Notes: generated by a model not told the origin, from the letters alone. 64,000 bases of DNA from Ornithinimicrobium sufpigmenti (GCF_004322775.1 NZ_CP036403.1:496001-560000); one strand, 5' to 3'. Shown: positions 19,202 through 30,094, numbered from the stretch's first letter. Numbers and translations: made by a program.

Positions 19202-19741
19202 ATGAGCGAGATTCACGTGCGCGTCCTGGACGAGGACGAGTGGCAGACCTACAAGAGTGTGCGTCTGCGGGCGTTGCGTGAGTCTCCCGAGGCCTTCGTC
19301 GCCTCCGCCGAGGAGGAAGAGAGCCTGGAGGACGCGGTCTGGCAGGAGCGGCTCGCCCGCTCCCAGCGGCTGCTCGCCGAGGAGAACGGCGACGTGATCG
19401 GCGTGGCCAGCGTCGGCGGTGTCCACCGCACCCAGTCCGACGACATCGGCGAGCTCTTCGGCCTGTGGGTCCAGGCGGACCGCCGCGGCAGCGGCGTCGC
19501 CCGGCGGCTGCTCGAGCACGCCGCCGTCGTGGCCCGCGGCGCCGGCCTGAAGCAGCTGGTCTACTGGGTCGGGACCGACAACGGCCGCGCGGTCGCCTTC
19601 GCGTCCAGCTTCGGCTTCCGTCCGACCGACGACCGCCGCCCGATGCGGATCCACGGCGTCGACGCGGAGGACGCCGAGTCCGAGGAGATGAAGATGGTCT
19701 ACCCCCTCGGGGACGCGGCCGGGGTTCCCACCTCTCTGTGA
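19202..19741 (+). CDS. GNAT family N-acetyltransferase
   Basis: A 179-residue acetyltransferase using acetyl-CoA. The motif A loop is ELFGLWVQADRRGSGVARRLLEHA, followed by VYWVGTDNGRAVAFASSFGFRPT. The acceptor is unknown. It is 75 bp downstream of proC on the same strand. A stretch TATGACAGAGTAGGGAAC before the ATG could contain either a -10 or a weak Shine-Dalgarno. Confidence 0.85.
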   Translation: MSEIHVRVLDEDEWQTYKSVRLRALRESPEAFVASAEEEESLEDAVWQERLARSQRLLAEENGDVIGVASVGGVHRTQSDDIGELFGLWVQADRRGSGVARRLLEHAAVVARGAGLKQLVYWVGTDNGRAVAFASSFGFRPTDDRRPMRIHGVDAEDAESEEMKMVYPLGDAAGVPTSL

Positions 19742-19846
19742 CCTCCCACCCCTGAGCCCGGCCACGCCGGTCGGTGCCGGCCCAGGGTGGGCCATGCCGG
19801 CCTCTGTGCAGTCTCGACCGTCGGCGGGTCGGCCCCGGGCGTGGAC

Positions 19847-19852
19847 TACGTT
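19847..19852 (+). promoter_or_regulatory. -10 element for acuC-like gene, leaderless
   Basis: TACGTT ends 6 nt before ATG 19859. Confidence 0.5.
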
Positions 19853-19858
19853 GGGCCC

Positions 19859-21046
19859 ATGAGCGGCTCATGGGTGATGTGGGACGAGCGCTACACGGCC
19901 TACGACTTCGGACCGGGCCACCCCATGCACCCCAGCCGGCTCGATCTCACCTACCGGCTGGCCACGGCGCTGGGCCTGCTCGACCACGACGACGTCGAGG
20001 TGGTCCCCGTGGAGCCGGCCCGGGTGGCGGACCTGCTCACCGTGCACAGCCCGGACCATGTGACCGAGGTCAAGAAGGTCTCGGCCGACCCGAGCCTGGC
20101 CCGCGGCCGGCACGGCGTCGGCACCGAGGACACCCCCGCGTTCGCCGGCATGCACGAGGCCTCCTCCTACGGCGTCGGCGGCACCCTGGCGGCCTGCGAG
20201 GCCGTGTGGTCGGGGCGGACCAAGCGGGCGGTGAACATCGCCGGCGGGATGCACCACGCGATGCCCGAGGCGTCGGCGGGCTTCTGCGTCTACAACGACA
20301 TCGCCGTGGGGATCAAGCGGATGCTGGACCTGGGCGCGGAGCGCGTGGTGTACCTCGACCTGGACGTGCACCACGGCGATGGCGTGGAGCGCGTCTTCTG
20401 GAACGACCCCCGGGTGCTGACCGTGTCGATGCACGAGAGCGGCCGGGCGCTCTACCCCGGGACCGGTTTCCCCGGCGACACCGGCGGCCCCAAGGCGCAG
20501 GACACGGCCGTCAACATCGCGCTGCCGCCGGGCACGGGCGACGAGGGGTGGCTGCGCGCCTACCAGGCGGTGGTCCCCACCATCGTCCGGGCCTTCAACC
20601 CGCAGGTCGTCGTCAGCCAGCACGGCTGCGACTGCCACTATGCCGACCCGCTGGCCCACCTGACCGTCTCGATGGACGCGCTGGCGGTGGCCTGCGGCTG
20701 GGTGGCCGAGCTGGCCGAGGACACCGCCGAGGGCCGCTGGGTCTCCCTGGGCGGTGGGGGGTATGAGCTGGTCGACGTCGTGCCCCGGGCCTGGACCCAC
20801 CTCATCGGCGTGGTCACCGGTCGCCCCGTCGACCCCTCGGCGCCCGTGCCGCAGTCCTGGCGCGACTACGTCCTGGAGGTCTACGGCAGGGAGGCGCCGA
20901 CGCTCATGGGGGACCGTGGTGGCCGGCCGATCCGCTACGGACGCTGGGAGGACGGCTACCAGCCCGAGGACCCCGTCGACTCGGCCATCATGGCCACCCG
21001 CCGCGCCATCTTCCCCGGCTGGGGACTCGACCCCTACTTCGACTGA
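19859..21046 (+). CDS. AcuC-like zinc deacetylase (histone deacetylase fold)
   Basis: A 395-residue class I-type deacetylase. Active-site segments are GGMHHAMPEASAGFCVYND, LDLDVHHGDGVE (zinc-binding D and H), SQHGCDCHYADPL and LGGGGY. AcuC deacetylates acetyl-CoA synthetase in Bacillus; the target here is unknown. ATG 19859 is set by the adjacent -10 box. A GNAT acetyltransferase lies just upstream, which could be a partner but may be chance. Confidence 0.85.
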   Translation: MSGSWVMWDERYTAYDFGPGHPMHPSRLDLTYRLATALGLLDHDDVEVVPVEPARVADLLTVHSPDHVTEVKKVSADPSLARGRHGVGTEDTPAFAGMHEASSYGVGGTLAACEAVWSGRTKRAVNIAGGMHHAMPEASAGFCVYNDIAVGIKRMLDLGAERVVYLDLDVHHGDGVERVFWNDPRVLTVSMHESGRALYPGTGFPGDTGGPKAQDTAVNIALPPGTGDEGWLRAYQAVVPTIVRAFNPQVVVSQHGCDCHYADPLAHLTVSMDALAVACGWVAELAEDTAEGRWVSLGGGGYELVDVVPRAWTHLIGVVTGRPVDPSAPVPQSWRDYVLEVYGREAPTLMGDRGGRPIRYGRWEDGYQPEDPVDSAIMATRRAIFPGWGLDPYFD

Positions 21047-21159
21047 GGACCTCGCGCCACGTGCGCCACAGCTGACTCGTTGGTCACGCCCGGCGTGTCA
21101 GGCTGGACTTTTCTTCCACAACGACTTTCGCAAGGACCACATCTGCCCCTATGGTTAGG

Positions 21160-21179
21160 CCCGACAACCAAGAGTCGGG
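21160..21179 (+). promoter_or_regulatory. Small hairpin in leader of HTH gene
   Basis: CCCGAC and GTCGGG (6 bp) flank an 8-nt loop, about 55 bp before the HTH gene. A -10-like TATGGT lies just upstream at 21150-21155. The function is unknown; it may be only a 5' leader hairpin. Confidence 0.25.
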
Positions 21180-21232
21180 TCAGCGTGCCGGAGGGGAAGC
21201 CGAGTTCGCACACCCGCGTGAAGAGAGACGGG

Positions 21233-21442
21233 ATGCGTCCTATGGCAGATGAGCGCCAGCTCGCTGAGATGACGTTCATGACCGTGGCCGAGGTGGCCGC
21301 CGTCATGCGCGTGTCCAAGATGACGGTGTACCGCCTGGTGCACTCCGGAGAGCTTCCCGCCGTGCGCGTGGGCCGCTCGTTCCGTGTCCCGGAGCAGGCG
21401 GTGCACGACTACCTCCAGGACTCCTACCACGGCACCGCCTGA
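21233..21442 (+). CDS. Small helix-turn-helix DNA-binding protein (excisionase/BldC-like)
   Basis: A 69-residue protein that is almost entirely one MerR-like winged HTH domain (MTVAEVAAVMRVSKMTVYRLVHSGELPAVRVGRSFRVPEQAV). It lacks an effector domain, like BldC and excisionases. A second in-frame ATG at 21242 is possible; AGAGA before 21233 slightly favours the longer form. It precedes the bS22 gene, an arrangement I recall from other actinobacteria. No phage genes are near, so it is more likely a chromosomal regulator than an excisionase. Confidence 0.85.
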   Translation: MRPMADERQLAEMTFMTVAEVAAVMRVSKMTVYRLVHSGELPAVRVGRSFRVPEQAVHDYLQDSYHGTA

Positions 21443-21500
21443 GGGCCTGCCCTCCGCAGCCGACCCCCGCCCCCGCACCGTCGCGTCTGGGTGGGCACGT

Positions 21501-21530
21501 TTGGGCGGTCCTGTCCCGCCGCGTTAGGCT
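21501..21530 (+). promoter_or_regulatory. Candidate bS22 promoter
   Basis: TTGGGC (21501-21506) and TAGGCT (21525-21530) are separated by 18 bp, leaving a leader of about 65 nt to the bS22 ATG. Confidence 0.45.
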
Positions 21531-21602
21531 GATCCAATCCGTTGTGCGCACCGGCCCGCGTCGAGAGCGCATGCACCACGACCGACGAACAAAGGACTGC
21601 CT

Positions 21603-21701
21603 ATGGGCTCCGTGATCAAGAAGCGCCGCAAGCGCATGGCGAAGAAGAAGCACCGCAAGCTGCTGCGCAAGACGCGTCACCAGCGTCGCAACAAGAAGTG
21701 A
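21603..21701 (+). CDS. 30S ribosomal protein bS22 (AURKAIP1/COX24-like)
   Basis: A 32-residue, extremely basic peptide beginning MGSVIKKRRKRMAKKKHRK and ending in HQRRNKK. This matches the small actinobacterial protein bS22, seen near the decoding centre in mycobacterial ribosomes. Shine-Dalgarno AAAGGA lies 7 nt upstream. It is too short for most gene finders but its sequence is unmistakable. Confidence 0.93.
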   Translation: MGSVIKKRRKRMAKKKHRKLLRKTRHQRRNKK

Positions 21702-21746
21702 CTGAGAGTCCGGTCGCTGTCAGGTGGCCGGACCACCGCACAGGCA

Positions 21747-21776
21747 TGGCGCCCCACCCCTCCGGGTCGGGCGCCA
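21747..21776 (+). terminator. Hairpin between bS22 and glutaredoxin-like gene
   Basis: TGGCGCCC and GGGCGCCA form a perfect 8-bp stem with a 14-nt loop, 45 bp after the bS22 stop. A second, weaker stem (GTCCGG/CCGGAC, 21708-21733) precedes it. No T-run follows. Confidence 0.45.
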
Positions 21777-21802
21777 TCGTCGTGCCCGGGAAGGAGGTCG
21801 GC

Positions 21803-22162
21803 ATGTGGGACCGGTTGTGGCGGCGACGCCCTGAGGCCGCGAGCCGCCGGGCGGCGCAGCCCTCACCCGAGGTGGTCGTCGTGACCCGGGCGGGCTGCCA
21901 CCTGTGCGAGGAGATGCTGGCGGTGGTGGGAGCCGGGCTTGGCCCCGGGGGGGAGCCCCGCACGCTCGACGTGGACGCCGCCCTGCGCGCCGGGCAGATC
22001 AGCGCCGAGCAGCACGAGCGGTGGACCACGCTGGTGCCGGTGCTGCTGGTCGACGGCCGGGAGGTGGCCCACTACCGGGTGGAGCCGGGGCAGCTCGCCG
22101 GGCTGCTGGGCCGCGACGACAAGGGTCGTGGATCCCCTGGATCCCGCCGTTTTGGAGGATGA
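21803..22162 (+). CDS. Glutaredoxin-like thiol protein (DUF836-type)
   Basis: A 119-residue thioredoxin-fold protein with a CHLC active-site motif (VVVTRAGCHLCEEML) about 37 residues from the start, and the cis-Pro region LVPVLLVDGREVAHY. The pattern fits small glutaredoxin-like proteins that often sit before hemA or rex in actinobacteria. ATG 21803 is chosen because GGAGG lies 7 nt upstream. The last 10 residues are irregular and Gly/Arg-rich. Confidence 0.8.
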   Translation: MWDRLWRRRPEAASRRAAQPSPEVVVVTRAGCHLCEEMLAVVGAGLGPGGEPRTLDVDAALRAGQISAEQHERWTTLVPVLLVDGREVAHYRVEPGQLAGLLGRDDKGRGSPGSRRFGG

Positions 22163-22268
22163 GGGGGTCCCGCCATACAGTGAGGGGGTCCGCGTCGCCG
22201 TCGTGCAAGGGTCTGATATAAGCCCTCCCGGTCGACGCCGTCCAACGAGAGGAGCCGGTGCCGCCGTG

Positions 22269-22937
22269 ATGGCCGAGTCCACCCGACGGGGGGTGCCGGA
22301 AGCCACCGTCGGACGACTCCCGGGTTATCTCCAGGCACTCTCCGGCCTCGCCGACCAGGGGCGGCGCTCCGTCTCCAGCGAGGAGCTCGCCGCCCTCGCC
22401 GGTGTCCGCTCGGCCCAGGTGCGCAAGGACCTGTCCCACCTCGGCTCCTACGGCGTGCGTGGCGTGGGCTACGACGTCGCGCGGCTCTCGGAGCAGGTCT
22501 CGGCCGAGCTGGGGCTCTCCCAGGACTGGCCCGTCGTCATCGTCGGCATGGGCAACCTGGGTCGTGCGCTGGCCGCCTACGGCGGTCTGGCCACCCGCGG
22601 CTTCCGCGTGGTCGCCGTGGCCGACCGCGACCCGGCCGTGGTCGGCACCACGGTGGAGGGTATGCCGGTCTGCCGCCTGGAGGACCTGGACCCGCTCACC
22701 ACGCCGGTCTCGGTCGGTGTCATCACGACCCCGGGGGACCAGGCCCAGTCCGTCGCCGACCAGCTGGTCGCGCTCGGGGTGCGGTCCATCCTGACCTTCG
22801 CCCCCGGGGTGCTCACCGTCCCGGCCGATGTCGACGTGCGTGCCGTCGACCTCGGCACCGAGCTGCAGATCCTGGCCTTCCACCAGCACCAGCGCTCGCT
22901 GGTGACCGCCGAGGCCCAGACGGGGGTGGTCTCGTGA
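22269..22937 (+). CDS. rex: Redox-sensing transcriptional repressor Rex
   Basis: A 222-residue NADH/NAD+-sensing repressor of respiratory genes. The N-terminal winged helix (VSSEELAALAGVRSAQVRKDLSHLGSYGVRGVGY) and the Rossmann motif VIVGMGNLGRAL are clear. It is first in a tightly overlapping hem operon: its stop overlaps the hemA GTG. Shine-Dalgarno-like GAGAGGAG is about 20 nt upstream; GTG 22266 is out of frame. I found no clear Rex operator (TTGTG-type palindrome) in the 106-bp leader, which does hold two GAGGGGGTCC repeats and GATATAAG. Confidence 0.96.
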   Translation: MAESTRRGVPEATVGRLPGYLQALSGLADQGRRSVSSEELAALAGVRSAQVRKDLSHLGSYGVRGVGYDVARLSEQVSAELGLSQDWPVVIVGMGNLGRALAAYGGLATRGFRVVAVADRDPAVVGTTVEGMPVCRLEDLDPLTTPVSVGVITTPGDQAQSVADQLVALGVRSILTFAPGVLTVPADVDVRAVDLGTELQILAFHQHQRSLVTAEAQTGVVS

Positions 22938-24322
22938 GCGTCCTGGTCGTCGGCATCTCCCACCACAGCGCTCCCATCGACCTGCTCGAGCGGGTGGCCC
23001 TCGACAACCAGGGCGCCGACGCACTGGCTCGGCAGGTGCATTCCGCCGGGAACGTCGAGGAGGCGATGGTGCTCGCCACCTGCAACCGCCTCGAGGTGGT
23101 CGTGGAGGCCAGCACCTTCCACGGTGCGGTGTCCGAGATCGGCGAGCTGCTGTGCGAGCTGAGCGGGCTGGACCACGACCAGCTGTCGCCGCACCTGTAC
23201 GTGCACCACGACGAGCGCGCGGTGGCCCACCTGTTCAACCTGGCCTGCGGCCTGGACTCGATGGCGGTCGGAGAGAGCCAGATCCTGGGCCAGCTGCGCG
23301 CCGCGCTGGCCGCCGCCCAGCGGGACGCCCGCCTTGGACCGGCCCTGAACCCGCTGCTGCAGAAGGCGCTGCGGGTCGGCAAGCGGGCCCACGCCGAGAC
23401 CTCCATCGACGAGGTGTCCCGCTCCCTGGTGACCCTCGGGCTAGACCAAGCCAGGCAGGTCCTGGGCGACCTGACCGAGGTCCGGACCGTCGTGCTGGGG
23501 GCCGGAGCCATGTCCGGTCTCGCCGTCGCGACCCTGGTGCGGGACGGGATCACCGATGTGACCGTCGTCAACCGCACCGGCGCCACCGCCAGGCGGCTCG
23601 CCGACCGTCACGGGGTGCGCGCGGCCGGCTGGCCGGAGATGGCGGCCCGAGCCGGTTCTGCCGACCTGCTCATCACCACGACCGGCGCGGTGGGTCAGGT
23701 GCTGGACGCGGCCGCGCTGGCCCAGGCCCGGCTGGACGCCGGCCGCACGGGTGCTCCCCAGGTCGTCCTCGACCTGGCCCTGCCCCGCGACATCGACCCC
23801 GAGGTGGGCCACCTGGCGGGCGTGCACCTGTGGGGCCTGGCCGAGCTGCAGGCCGAGGCCGAGCACGCCCGGCCCGCGACCCAGGACGCCACCCAGCAGG
23901 CCCAGGAGCAGGACGCCCTCGCCGCGGTGCGTGACCTGGTGACCGCCGAGGTCGCCGGCTACCTGACCGAGCGACGGGCTGCCCGGATCGCGCCCACCCT
24001 GGCTGCGCTGCGCTCCAGGGCCGCGAAGGTCGTCGACGCCGAGATGGCCCGCCTGGACCAGCGCCTGCCGCACCTGCCCGAGGACGAGCGCGCCGAGGTC
24101 CGGCGCACGGTCCAGCGGGTCGTGGACAAGCTGCTGCACACCCCGAGCGTCCGGGCCAGGCAGCTGCAGTCGGTCGACACCGGCGGCGTGGGCGACTACG
24201 GCCACGCCCTCCGCGAGCTGTTCGACCTCGACCCGCACGACATCGCGGTCGTCTCCTCCCCGCCGCCCGACATCGCGGTCGTCTCCTCAGCGCCGCCGAC
24301 CGACCAAGGAGGTGCCCGGTGA
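22934..24322 (+). CDS. hemA: Glutamyl-tRNA reductase HemA
   Basis: A 462-residue enzyme for the first step of C5-pathway haem synthesis, reducing Glu-tRNA to glutamate-1-semialdehyde. The catalytic cysteine C50 lies in ATCNRLE, followed by [12 protein letters not shown], the NADPH-binding VLGAGAMSG and the C-terminal dimerisation helices. It starts with GTG overlapping the rex stop. The 3' end carries two tandem 30-bp copies coding [10 protein letters not shown] and [10 protein letters not shown], an unusual extension just before the hemC start. Confidence 0.97.
   Translation: MSVLVVGISHHSAPIDLLERVALDNQGADALARQVHSAGNVEEAMVLATCNRLEVVVEASTFHGAVSEIGELLCELSGLDHDQLSPHLYVHHDERAVAHLFNLACGLDSMAVGESQILGQLRAALAAAQRDARLGPALNPLLQKALRVGKRAHAETSIDEVSRSLVTLGLDQARQVLGDLTEVRTVVLGAGAMSGLAVATLVRDGITDVTVVNRTGATARRLADRHGVRAAGWPEMAARAGSADLLITTTGAVGQVLDAAALAQARLDAGRTGAPQVVLDLALPRDIDPEVGHLAGVHLWGLAELQAEAEHARPATQDATQQAQEQDALAAVRDLVTAEVAGYLTERRAARIAPTLAALRSRAAKVVDAEMARLDQRLPHLPEDERAEVRRTVQRVVDKLLHTPSVRARQLQSVDTGGVGDYGHALRELFDLDPHDIAVVSSPPPDIAVVSSAPPTDQGGAR
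24239..24298 (+). repeat. Tandem 30-bp duplication at the 3' end of hemA
   Basis: Units 24239-24268 and 24269-24298 are nearly identical and keep the frame. They encode the last 20 residues or so of HemA and end before the ribosome-binding region of hemC. Confidence 0.9.
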
Positions 24323-25326
24323 GCGCCCGGTCCCTGCGTCTCGGCACCCGCGCCAGCGCGCTGGCCACGAGCCAGTCCGAGTGGGTCGCAGACCGGCTGC
24401 GCGCGGCCGGCCACGAGGTGGAGCTGGTGCTGGTCCGCACCGAGGGCGACGTCTCCCGGGCCAGCCTGCAGGAGATCGGCGGCACCGGGGTCTTCGCCTC
24501 CGCGCTGCGGGACTCCCTGCGACGCCGGGAGGTGGACCTGGCGGTCCACTCCCTCAAGGACATCCCCACCGCGCCCGAGCCCGACCTGACGATCGCGGCG
24601 GTCCCCGAGCGCGAGGACCCCCGCGACGTGCTCGTGGCCCGTGACGGCCTCACCCTGGCCGAGCTGCCCGCGGGCTCCGTCATCGGCACCGGCTCCCCGC
24701 GCCGGGCGGCCCAGCTCGCGCTGGCCCGCCCCGACCTGCAGGTCCGGGACATCCGCGGCAACGTCGGCACGCGGATCAACCTTGTCCACGACGGTGAGCT
24801 GGACGCGGTGGTCCTGGCCCGTGCCGGCCTGGCCCGCCTGGACCGGCTGGCCGACGCCACGGACACCCTCGAGCTGGGCATCATGCTCCCCGCGCCCGGC
24901 CAGGCCGCCCTCGCGGTGGAGTGCCGGGAGGACGACCTCGAGCTCGTCACGCTCCTGGCGCAGACCCTCGACCACGCTCCCACCCGGGCCGCGGTGACCG
25001 CCGAACGCGCCGTGCTGGCCGCCCTCGAGGCCGGCTGCACCGCCCCCATCGCCGCGCTGGCGACGCCGGCCGACCCGCCCGTCCCGGCCGAGCACCCCTC
25101 GGACGCCGCCGCCGGCGCGCTGTCCCTCTCTGTCTTCGTGGCGCTGCAGGACTTCACGCAGCGCCACGAGGCGACCGGCACCGATCCGGTCGCCCTGGGC
25201 CACGAGGTGGCCCAACAGCTGTTGACCGAGCAGTTGACGTCCCGTCCCGACCCCGCCGGCCTCGAGGCCGACCGTAGCCGCGGTGCGGCTGCCCGCGGGG
25301 CCTTCGAACCGGAGCCAGATCTGTGA
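24319..25326 (+). CDS. hemC: Hydroxymethylbilane synthase (porphobilinogen deaminase) HemC
   Basis: A 335-residue enzyme that polymerises four porphobilinogens on a dipyrromethane cofactor. Key segments are [56 protein letters not shown] and the cofactor cysteine in [14 protein letters not shown] 24319 overlaps the hemA stop by 4 bp, preceded by AAGGAGG. It also overlaps the next gene by 4 bp. Confidence 0.97.
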   Translation: MSARSLRLGTRASALATSQSEWVADRLRAAGHEVELVLVRTEGDVSRASLQEIGGTGVFASALRDSLRRREVDLAVHSLKDIPTAPEPDLTIAAVPEREDPRDVLVARDGLTLAELPAGSVIGTGSPRRAAQLALARPDLQVRDIRGNVGTRINLVHDGELDAVVLARAGLARLDRLADATDTLELGIMLPAPGQAALAVECREDDLELVTLLAQTLDHAPTRAAVTAERAVLAALEAGCTAPIAALATPADPPVPAEHPSDAAAGALSLSVFVALQDFTQRHEATGTDPVALGHEVAQQLLTEQLTSRPDPAGLEADRSRGAAARGAFEPEPDL

Positions 25327-26983
25327 GCACCGAAGCCTTCTCCATCCACCCCTCCCACCTGCCGACCCACGTGGCGGCCGCCCGCGTCGCCTTCGTCGGC
25401 GCCGGCCCCGGCGACCTCGGACTGCTCACCGTCCGGGCCCGGGACTACCTCGCGGCGGCTGACACCGTGGTGCTCGACAGCGCCGAGCTGGTCGAGCAGC
25501 TGGGTCCCTGGACCCGGGACGACGCCGACTTCGTCCTCACCACGACCGACAGCGGACGCGAGCGCACCGACGCGGCGCGCGTCAAGCTGCTCGTGCGCAC
25601 CGCGACCCGGTACGCCGACCCGAGCCACCTGGTCGTCCGGCTCCTCGAGGGCGACCCGGTCGCCGACCCGGCCCTGACCCGCGAGGCGAGCGGCTGCCGC
25701 GAGGCCGGCATCCCCTTCGAGATCGTGCCGGGCGTGGCGACCGTCTGGTCGGTGCCGGCCTACGCCGGGATGCCCCTGTCCGGCACCGTCGGCAAGGGCG
25801 GCGCTCTGCACCTCATCGACGCCGAGGACTCGGGCACCGACTGGAGCCGTTCGGTCGACGACGAGATCACCGTGGTGGTCATGGGCTGCGGTGACCCGCT
25901 GCAGAAGGCCTTGACCGGCCTGCTCGAGGCCGGCCGGGACCCGCAGACCCCGGTCGCGCTCACCGAGCACGGCACCACCGTGCGCCAGCAGACGAGCGTG
26001 CTGTCCCTGGGCGAGACCGTCGAGGCCCTGGCGACGGGTGCCGCCGCCTGTCCCGACGCCTCGATCGCCGTCGTCGGGCACCCGGTGGAGCTGCGCTCCG
26101 AGCTGTCCTGGTGGGAGAGCCGGCCGTTGTTCGGCTGGTCGGTGCTGGTGCCCCGCACCAAGGAGCAGTCCGGCTCGATGACCGCCCGCATCGCGGCCTA
26201 CGGCGCCACGTCCTCCGTCGTGCCGACGATCAGCGTCGAGCCGCCCCGCACCCCGCAGCAGATGGACCGCGCGATCAAGGGTCTCGTCACCGGCCGCTAC
26301 GAGTGGATCGGCTTCACCTCCGTCAACGCGGTGAAGGCCATCCGGGAGAAGTTCGAGGAGCTGGGCCTGGACGCCCGGGCCTTCGCCGGGCTCAAGCTGG
26401 CAGCCGTCGGCGGCGTCACCGCCGACGCCCTGCGCGAGTGGGGCCTGGAGCCCGACCTGGTGCCCACCGGCGAGCACTCCGCCCGCGGCCTGCTCGAGGT
26501 CTGGCCGCCCTACGACGAGGTGCTGGACCCGATCGACCGGGTCTTCCTGCCCCGCGCGGACATCGCCACCGACACCCTCGTCGCGGGCCTGCAGGACATG
26601 GGCTGGGAGGTGGACGACGTGACGGCATACCGGACCGTGCGTGCCTCCCCGCCCCCGGCCCCGGTCCGGGAGGCGATCAAGGGCGGTGCCTTCGACGCCG
26701 TCTGCTTCACCTCCTCCTCGACCGTGCGCAACCTGGTCGGGATCGCCGGCAAGCCGCACCCCAACACCGTCGTGGCCTGCATCGGTCCGGCTACCGCGCA
26801 GACCGCGCAGGAGCACGGGCTGCGGGTCGACGTGGTGGCGGGCGAGGCCAGCTCGGTGGCGCTGGTGGACGCCCTGGCCGAGCACGCCCGGCACCTGGCC
26901 GAGGCGGCTCAGGCCGCCGGCGAGCCGGTCGTACGGCCCAGCCAGCGCAAGGCCACCGCCCGGCGCTCGCGGTCCCGCCGGTG

Positions 26984-26984
<1 letters not shown>
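25323..26984 (+). CDS. hemD: Uroporphyrinogen-III synthase with degenerate SUMT-like N-terminal domain
   Basis: A 553-residue two-domain protein. Residues 1-260 have the fold signature of uroporphyrinogen-III C-methyltransferase ([38 protein letters not shown]), but the expected GDPFVFGRGGEE-type motif is replaced by [14 protein letters not shown]. Residues 270-520 are a normal HemD domain ([39 protein letters not shown]). It closes hydroxymethylbilane to uroporphyrinogen III. The methyltransferase domain is probably inactive, and the same degeneration is, as I recall, seen in Streptomyces. A basic tail ([11 protein letters not shown]) ends it. Confidence 0.92.
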
Positions 26985-28029
<1,045 letters not shown>

Positions 28030-28033
<4 letters not shown>

Positions 28034-28503
28034 CCCGCTGGCTGGACCCGCAGGAGCAGCACGCATGGCGGGCGATCCTGCGCTCGGCCCACGTGCTGCG
28101 GGTCGCGATGGACGAGGCCCTCGCCCCCCACGGGGTGTCCCTGGGGGAGTACGAGCTGCTGAGCATGCTCTCCGAGGCGCCCGGGTGCCGGATGCGGATG
28201 TCGGTCCTGGCCGACCTCATCGTCCAGTCCCGCAGCCGGGTCAGCCACACCGCCACCCGGCTCGAGCGGCAGGGCTGGGTCGAACGGGCACCCAGCCGCG
28301 AGGACGGCCGGGGCGTGGAGCTGGCCCTCACCGCGGAGGGACGGGCCCGGCTCAGCGAGCTGGCACCCATCCACGTCGAGAGCGTGCGGACCGCGTTCCT
28401 GGACCACCTGATGCGGGAGGAGCTGCTGGCCCACGGAGAGCTGATGCGCCGCGTCCTGGTCGCCACCCGCCGCAGCGACGACGAGGCCAGCGACGCCGTC
28501 TGA
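28030..28503 (+). CDS. MarR family transcriptional regulator in the hem operon
   Basis: A 157-residue winged-helix regulator: SLGEYELLSMLSEAPGCRMRMSVLADLIVQSRSRVSHTATRLERQGWVERA is the DNA-binding core and SREDGRGVELALTAEG the wing. It overlaps the hemB stop by 4 bp and precedes hemL, so it may respond to haem, an intermediate or oxidant and act on this operon; that is inference. The ligand is unknown. Confidence 0.88.
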
Positions 28504-28568
28504 GCCCGTGCCCGGCCGGGGCCGCGCGGCGTCGGTGCCCCGACCCGGCGCCCCTCCCGCCCCGCGCC

Positions 28569-28574
28569 TACCCT
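28569..28574 (+). promoter_or_regulatory. -10 element for hemL, leaderless
   Basis: TACCCT ends 7 nt before ATG 28582, giving hemL a promoter separate from the upstream hem genes. Confidence 0.5.
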
Positions 28575-28581
28575 GGAGGGT

Positions 28582-29904
28582 ATGACGCACCCGGTCACCC
28601 CCTACCCCCTGGACGCACCCATCTCGGAGGAGCTGCTCGGCCGGGCCCGGGAGGTCATCCCCGGCGGGGTCAACTCCCCAGTCCGTGCCTTCCGCTCGGT
28701 CGGCGGCACGCCGCGGTTCATGGAGCGGGCGCAGGGGCCGTGGCTGTGGGACGCCGACGGACGTCGCTACGTCGACCTCGTCTGCTCCTGGGGGCCGATG
28801 ATCCTGGGCCACGCCCACCCTGACGTGCTGGCCGCGGTCAGCGAGGCCGCGGCGCAGGGCTTCTCGTTCGGGACGCCCACGGCGCGGGAGGTCGCGCTGG
28901 CCGAGGAGATCGTCGCGCGGGTCGAGCCCGTCGAGCAGGTGCGGCTGGTCAACTCCGGCACCGAGGCGACGATGAGCGCGCTGCGCCTGGCGCGTGGGTT
29001 CACCGGCCGTTCCGTGGTCGTGAAGTTCGCTGGGTGCTACCACGGTCACGTCGACGCGCTGCTGGCGCAGGCCGGCTCGGGGGTGGCGACCTTCGCGCTG
29101 CCCGACAGCTCCGGCGTGCCGCAGAGCGCGGCCGGCGAGACGGTCGTGCTGCCCTACAACGACGTGCCCGCCCTCGAGCAGCTCTTCGCCGAGCGCGGCG
29201 ACCAGGTCGCCGCGGTGATCACCGAGGCGGCCCCCGGCAACATGGGGGTCGTGCCGCCGGAGCCCGGTTTCACCGACGCCCTGCGCCGGGTGACCCGCGA
29301 GCACGGCGCGCTGCTCATCAGTGACGAGGTGATGACCGGGTTCCGGTGCTCGCGAGCCGGCTGGTACGGGTTGGAGGGTGCTCCGCAGGGCGGGGCCCCG
29401 GACCTGTTCACCTTCGGCAAGGTCATGGGCGGCGGCTTCCCGACCGCGGCCTTCGGCGGTCGCGCCGACGTGATGGCGCTGCTCGCCCCGGAGGGGCCGG
29501 TCTACCAGGCGGGGACCCTGTCCGGGAACCCGGTCGCCTCCGCCGCGGGCCTGGCCACCCTGCAGGCCTGCACCGACCAGACCTACCACCGGCTGGACCA
29601 GGTGAGCCAGGCGCTCGCCGGTGCGGTGACCGAGTCGTTCACGCGGCACGGCGTACCCCACCGGATCCAGTGGGCCGGCTCGATGTTCTCCGTCTTCTTC
29701 CGCGAGGGTGCGGTGCGCAACTACACCGATGCGCAGGCGCAGGACCAGGAGCGCTTCGCCCGGTTCTTCCATGCCATGCTGCGCCGCGGCGTCCACCTGC
29801 CACCCAGCTGCTTCGAGGCGTGGTTCGTCTCCGCCGCGCACGACGACGAGGCGGTCGAGGTGGCGGTCGCGGCGATCCAGGAGAGCGCGGCGGAGGTCGC
29901 CTGA
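28582..29904 (+). CDS. hemL: Glutamate-1-semialdehyde 2,1-aminomutase HemL
   Basis: A 440-residue PLP enzyme making 5-aminolevulinate from the HemA product. The start [46 protein letters not shown] and the PLP lysine K280 ([12 protein letters not shown]) are diagnostic. It completes the set hemA-C-D-B-L. hemE and the coproporphyrin-branch enzymes are not in the window. Confidence 0.97.
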   Translation: MTHPVTPYPLDAPISEELLGRAREVIPGGVNSPVRAFRSVGGTPRFMERAQGPWLWDADGRRYVDLVCSWGPMILGHAHPDVLAAVSEAAAQGFSFGTPTAREVALAEEIVARVEPVEQVRLVNSGTEATMSALRLARGFTGRSVVVKFAGCYHGHVDALLAQAGSGVATFALPDSSGVPQSAAGETVVLPYNDVPALEQLFAERGDQVAAVITEAAPGNMGVVPPEPGFTDALRRVTREHGALLISDEVMTGFRCSRAGWYGLEGAPQGGAPDLFTFGKVMGGGFPTAAFGGRADVMALLAPEGPVYQAGTLSGNPVASAAGLATLQACTDQTYHRLDQVSQALAGAVTESFTRHGVPHRIQWAGSMFSVFFREGAVRNYTDAQAQDQERFARFFHAMLRRGVHLPPSCFEAWFVSAAHDDEAVEVAVAAIQESAAEVA

Positions 29905-30082
29905 GCGGGTCCGGCGAGCGGCGCCAGACAGGTCCGCCGCCACCGACCAAGGCGCCAGGGTCGTACTCCTGCGCGCTGAGCGGCTGCACGTCGAGACTGC
30001 AGGTGAGTGCGCCGGCCGCGGCATAGGTCCTCGCGCGTCCGGCCAGCGGTCGTGCGCTCAGAGGGTGCCCAGAGTCTCGTGG

Positions 30083-30088
30083 GACAAT
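30083..30088 (+). promoter_or_regulatory. -10 element for histidine phosphatase gene, leaderless
   Basis: GACAAT ends 6 nt before ATG 30095. Confidence 0.45.
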
Positions 30089-30094
30089 CGGCAC

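Noticed and set aside
21233..21442. An excisionase marking a mobile element
   Set aside because: No integrase, attachment-site repeat or phage gene is near; the neighbour is a ribosomal protein gene. A BldC-like chromosomal regulator is more likely.
23673..26894. A 1073-codon open frame on the minus strand
   Set aside because: It is antisense to hemA, hemC and hemD, which are unambiguous. No protein family features are seen.
29905..30094. A minus-strand peptide YAAAGALTCSLDVQPLSAQEYDPG between hemL and the phosphatase gene, considered as a gene remnant (shown as one short run)
   Set aside because: It is short, has no start signal and no family I recognise, and the frame continues through flanking genes as antisense. 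I cannot support a gene.
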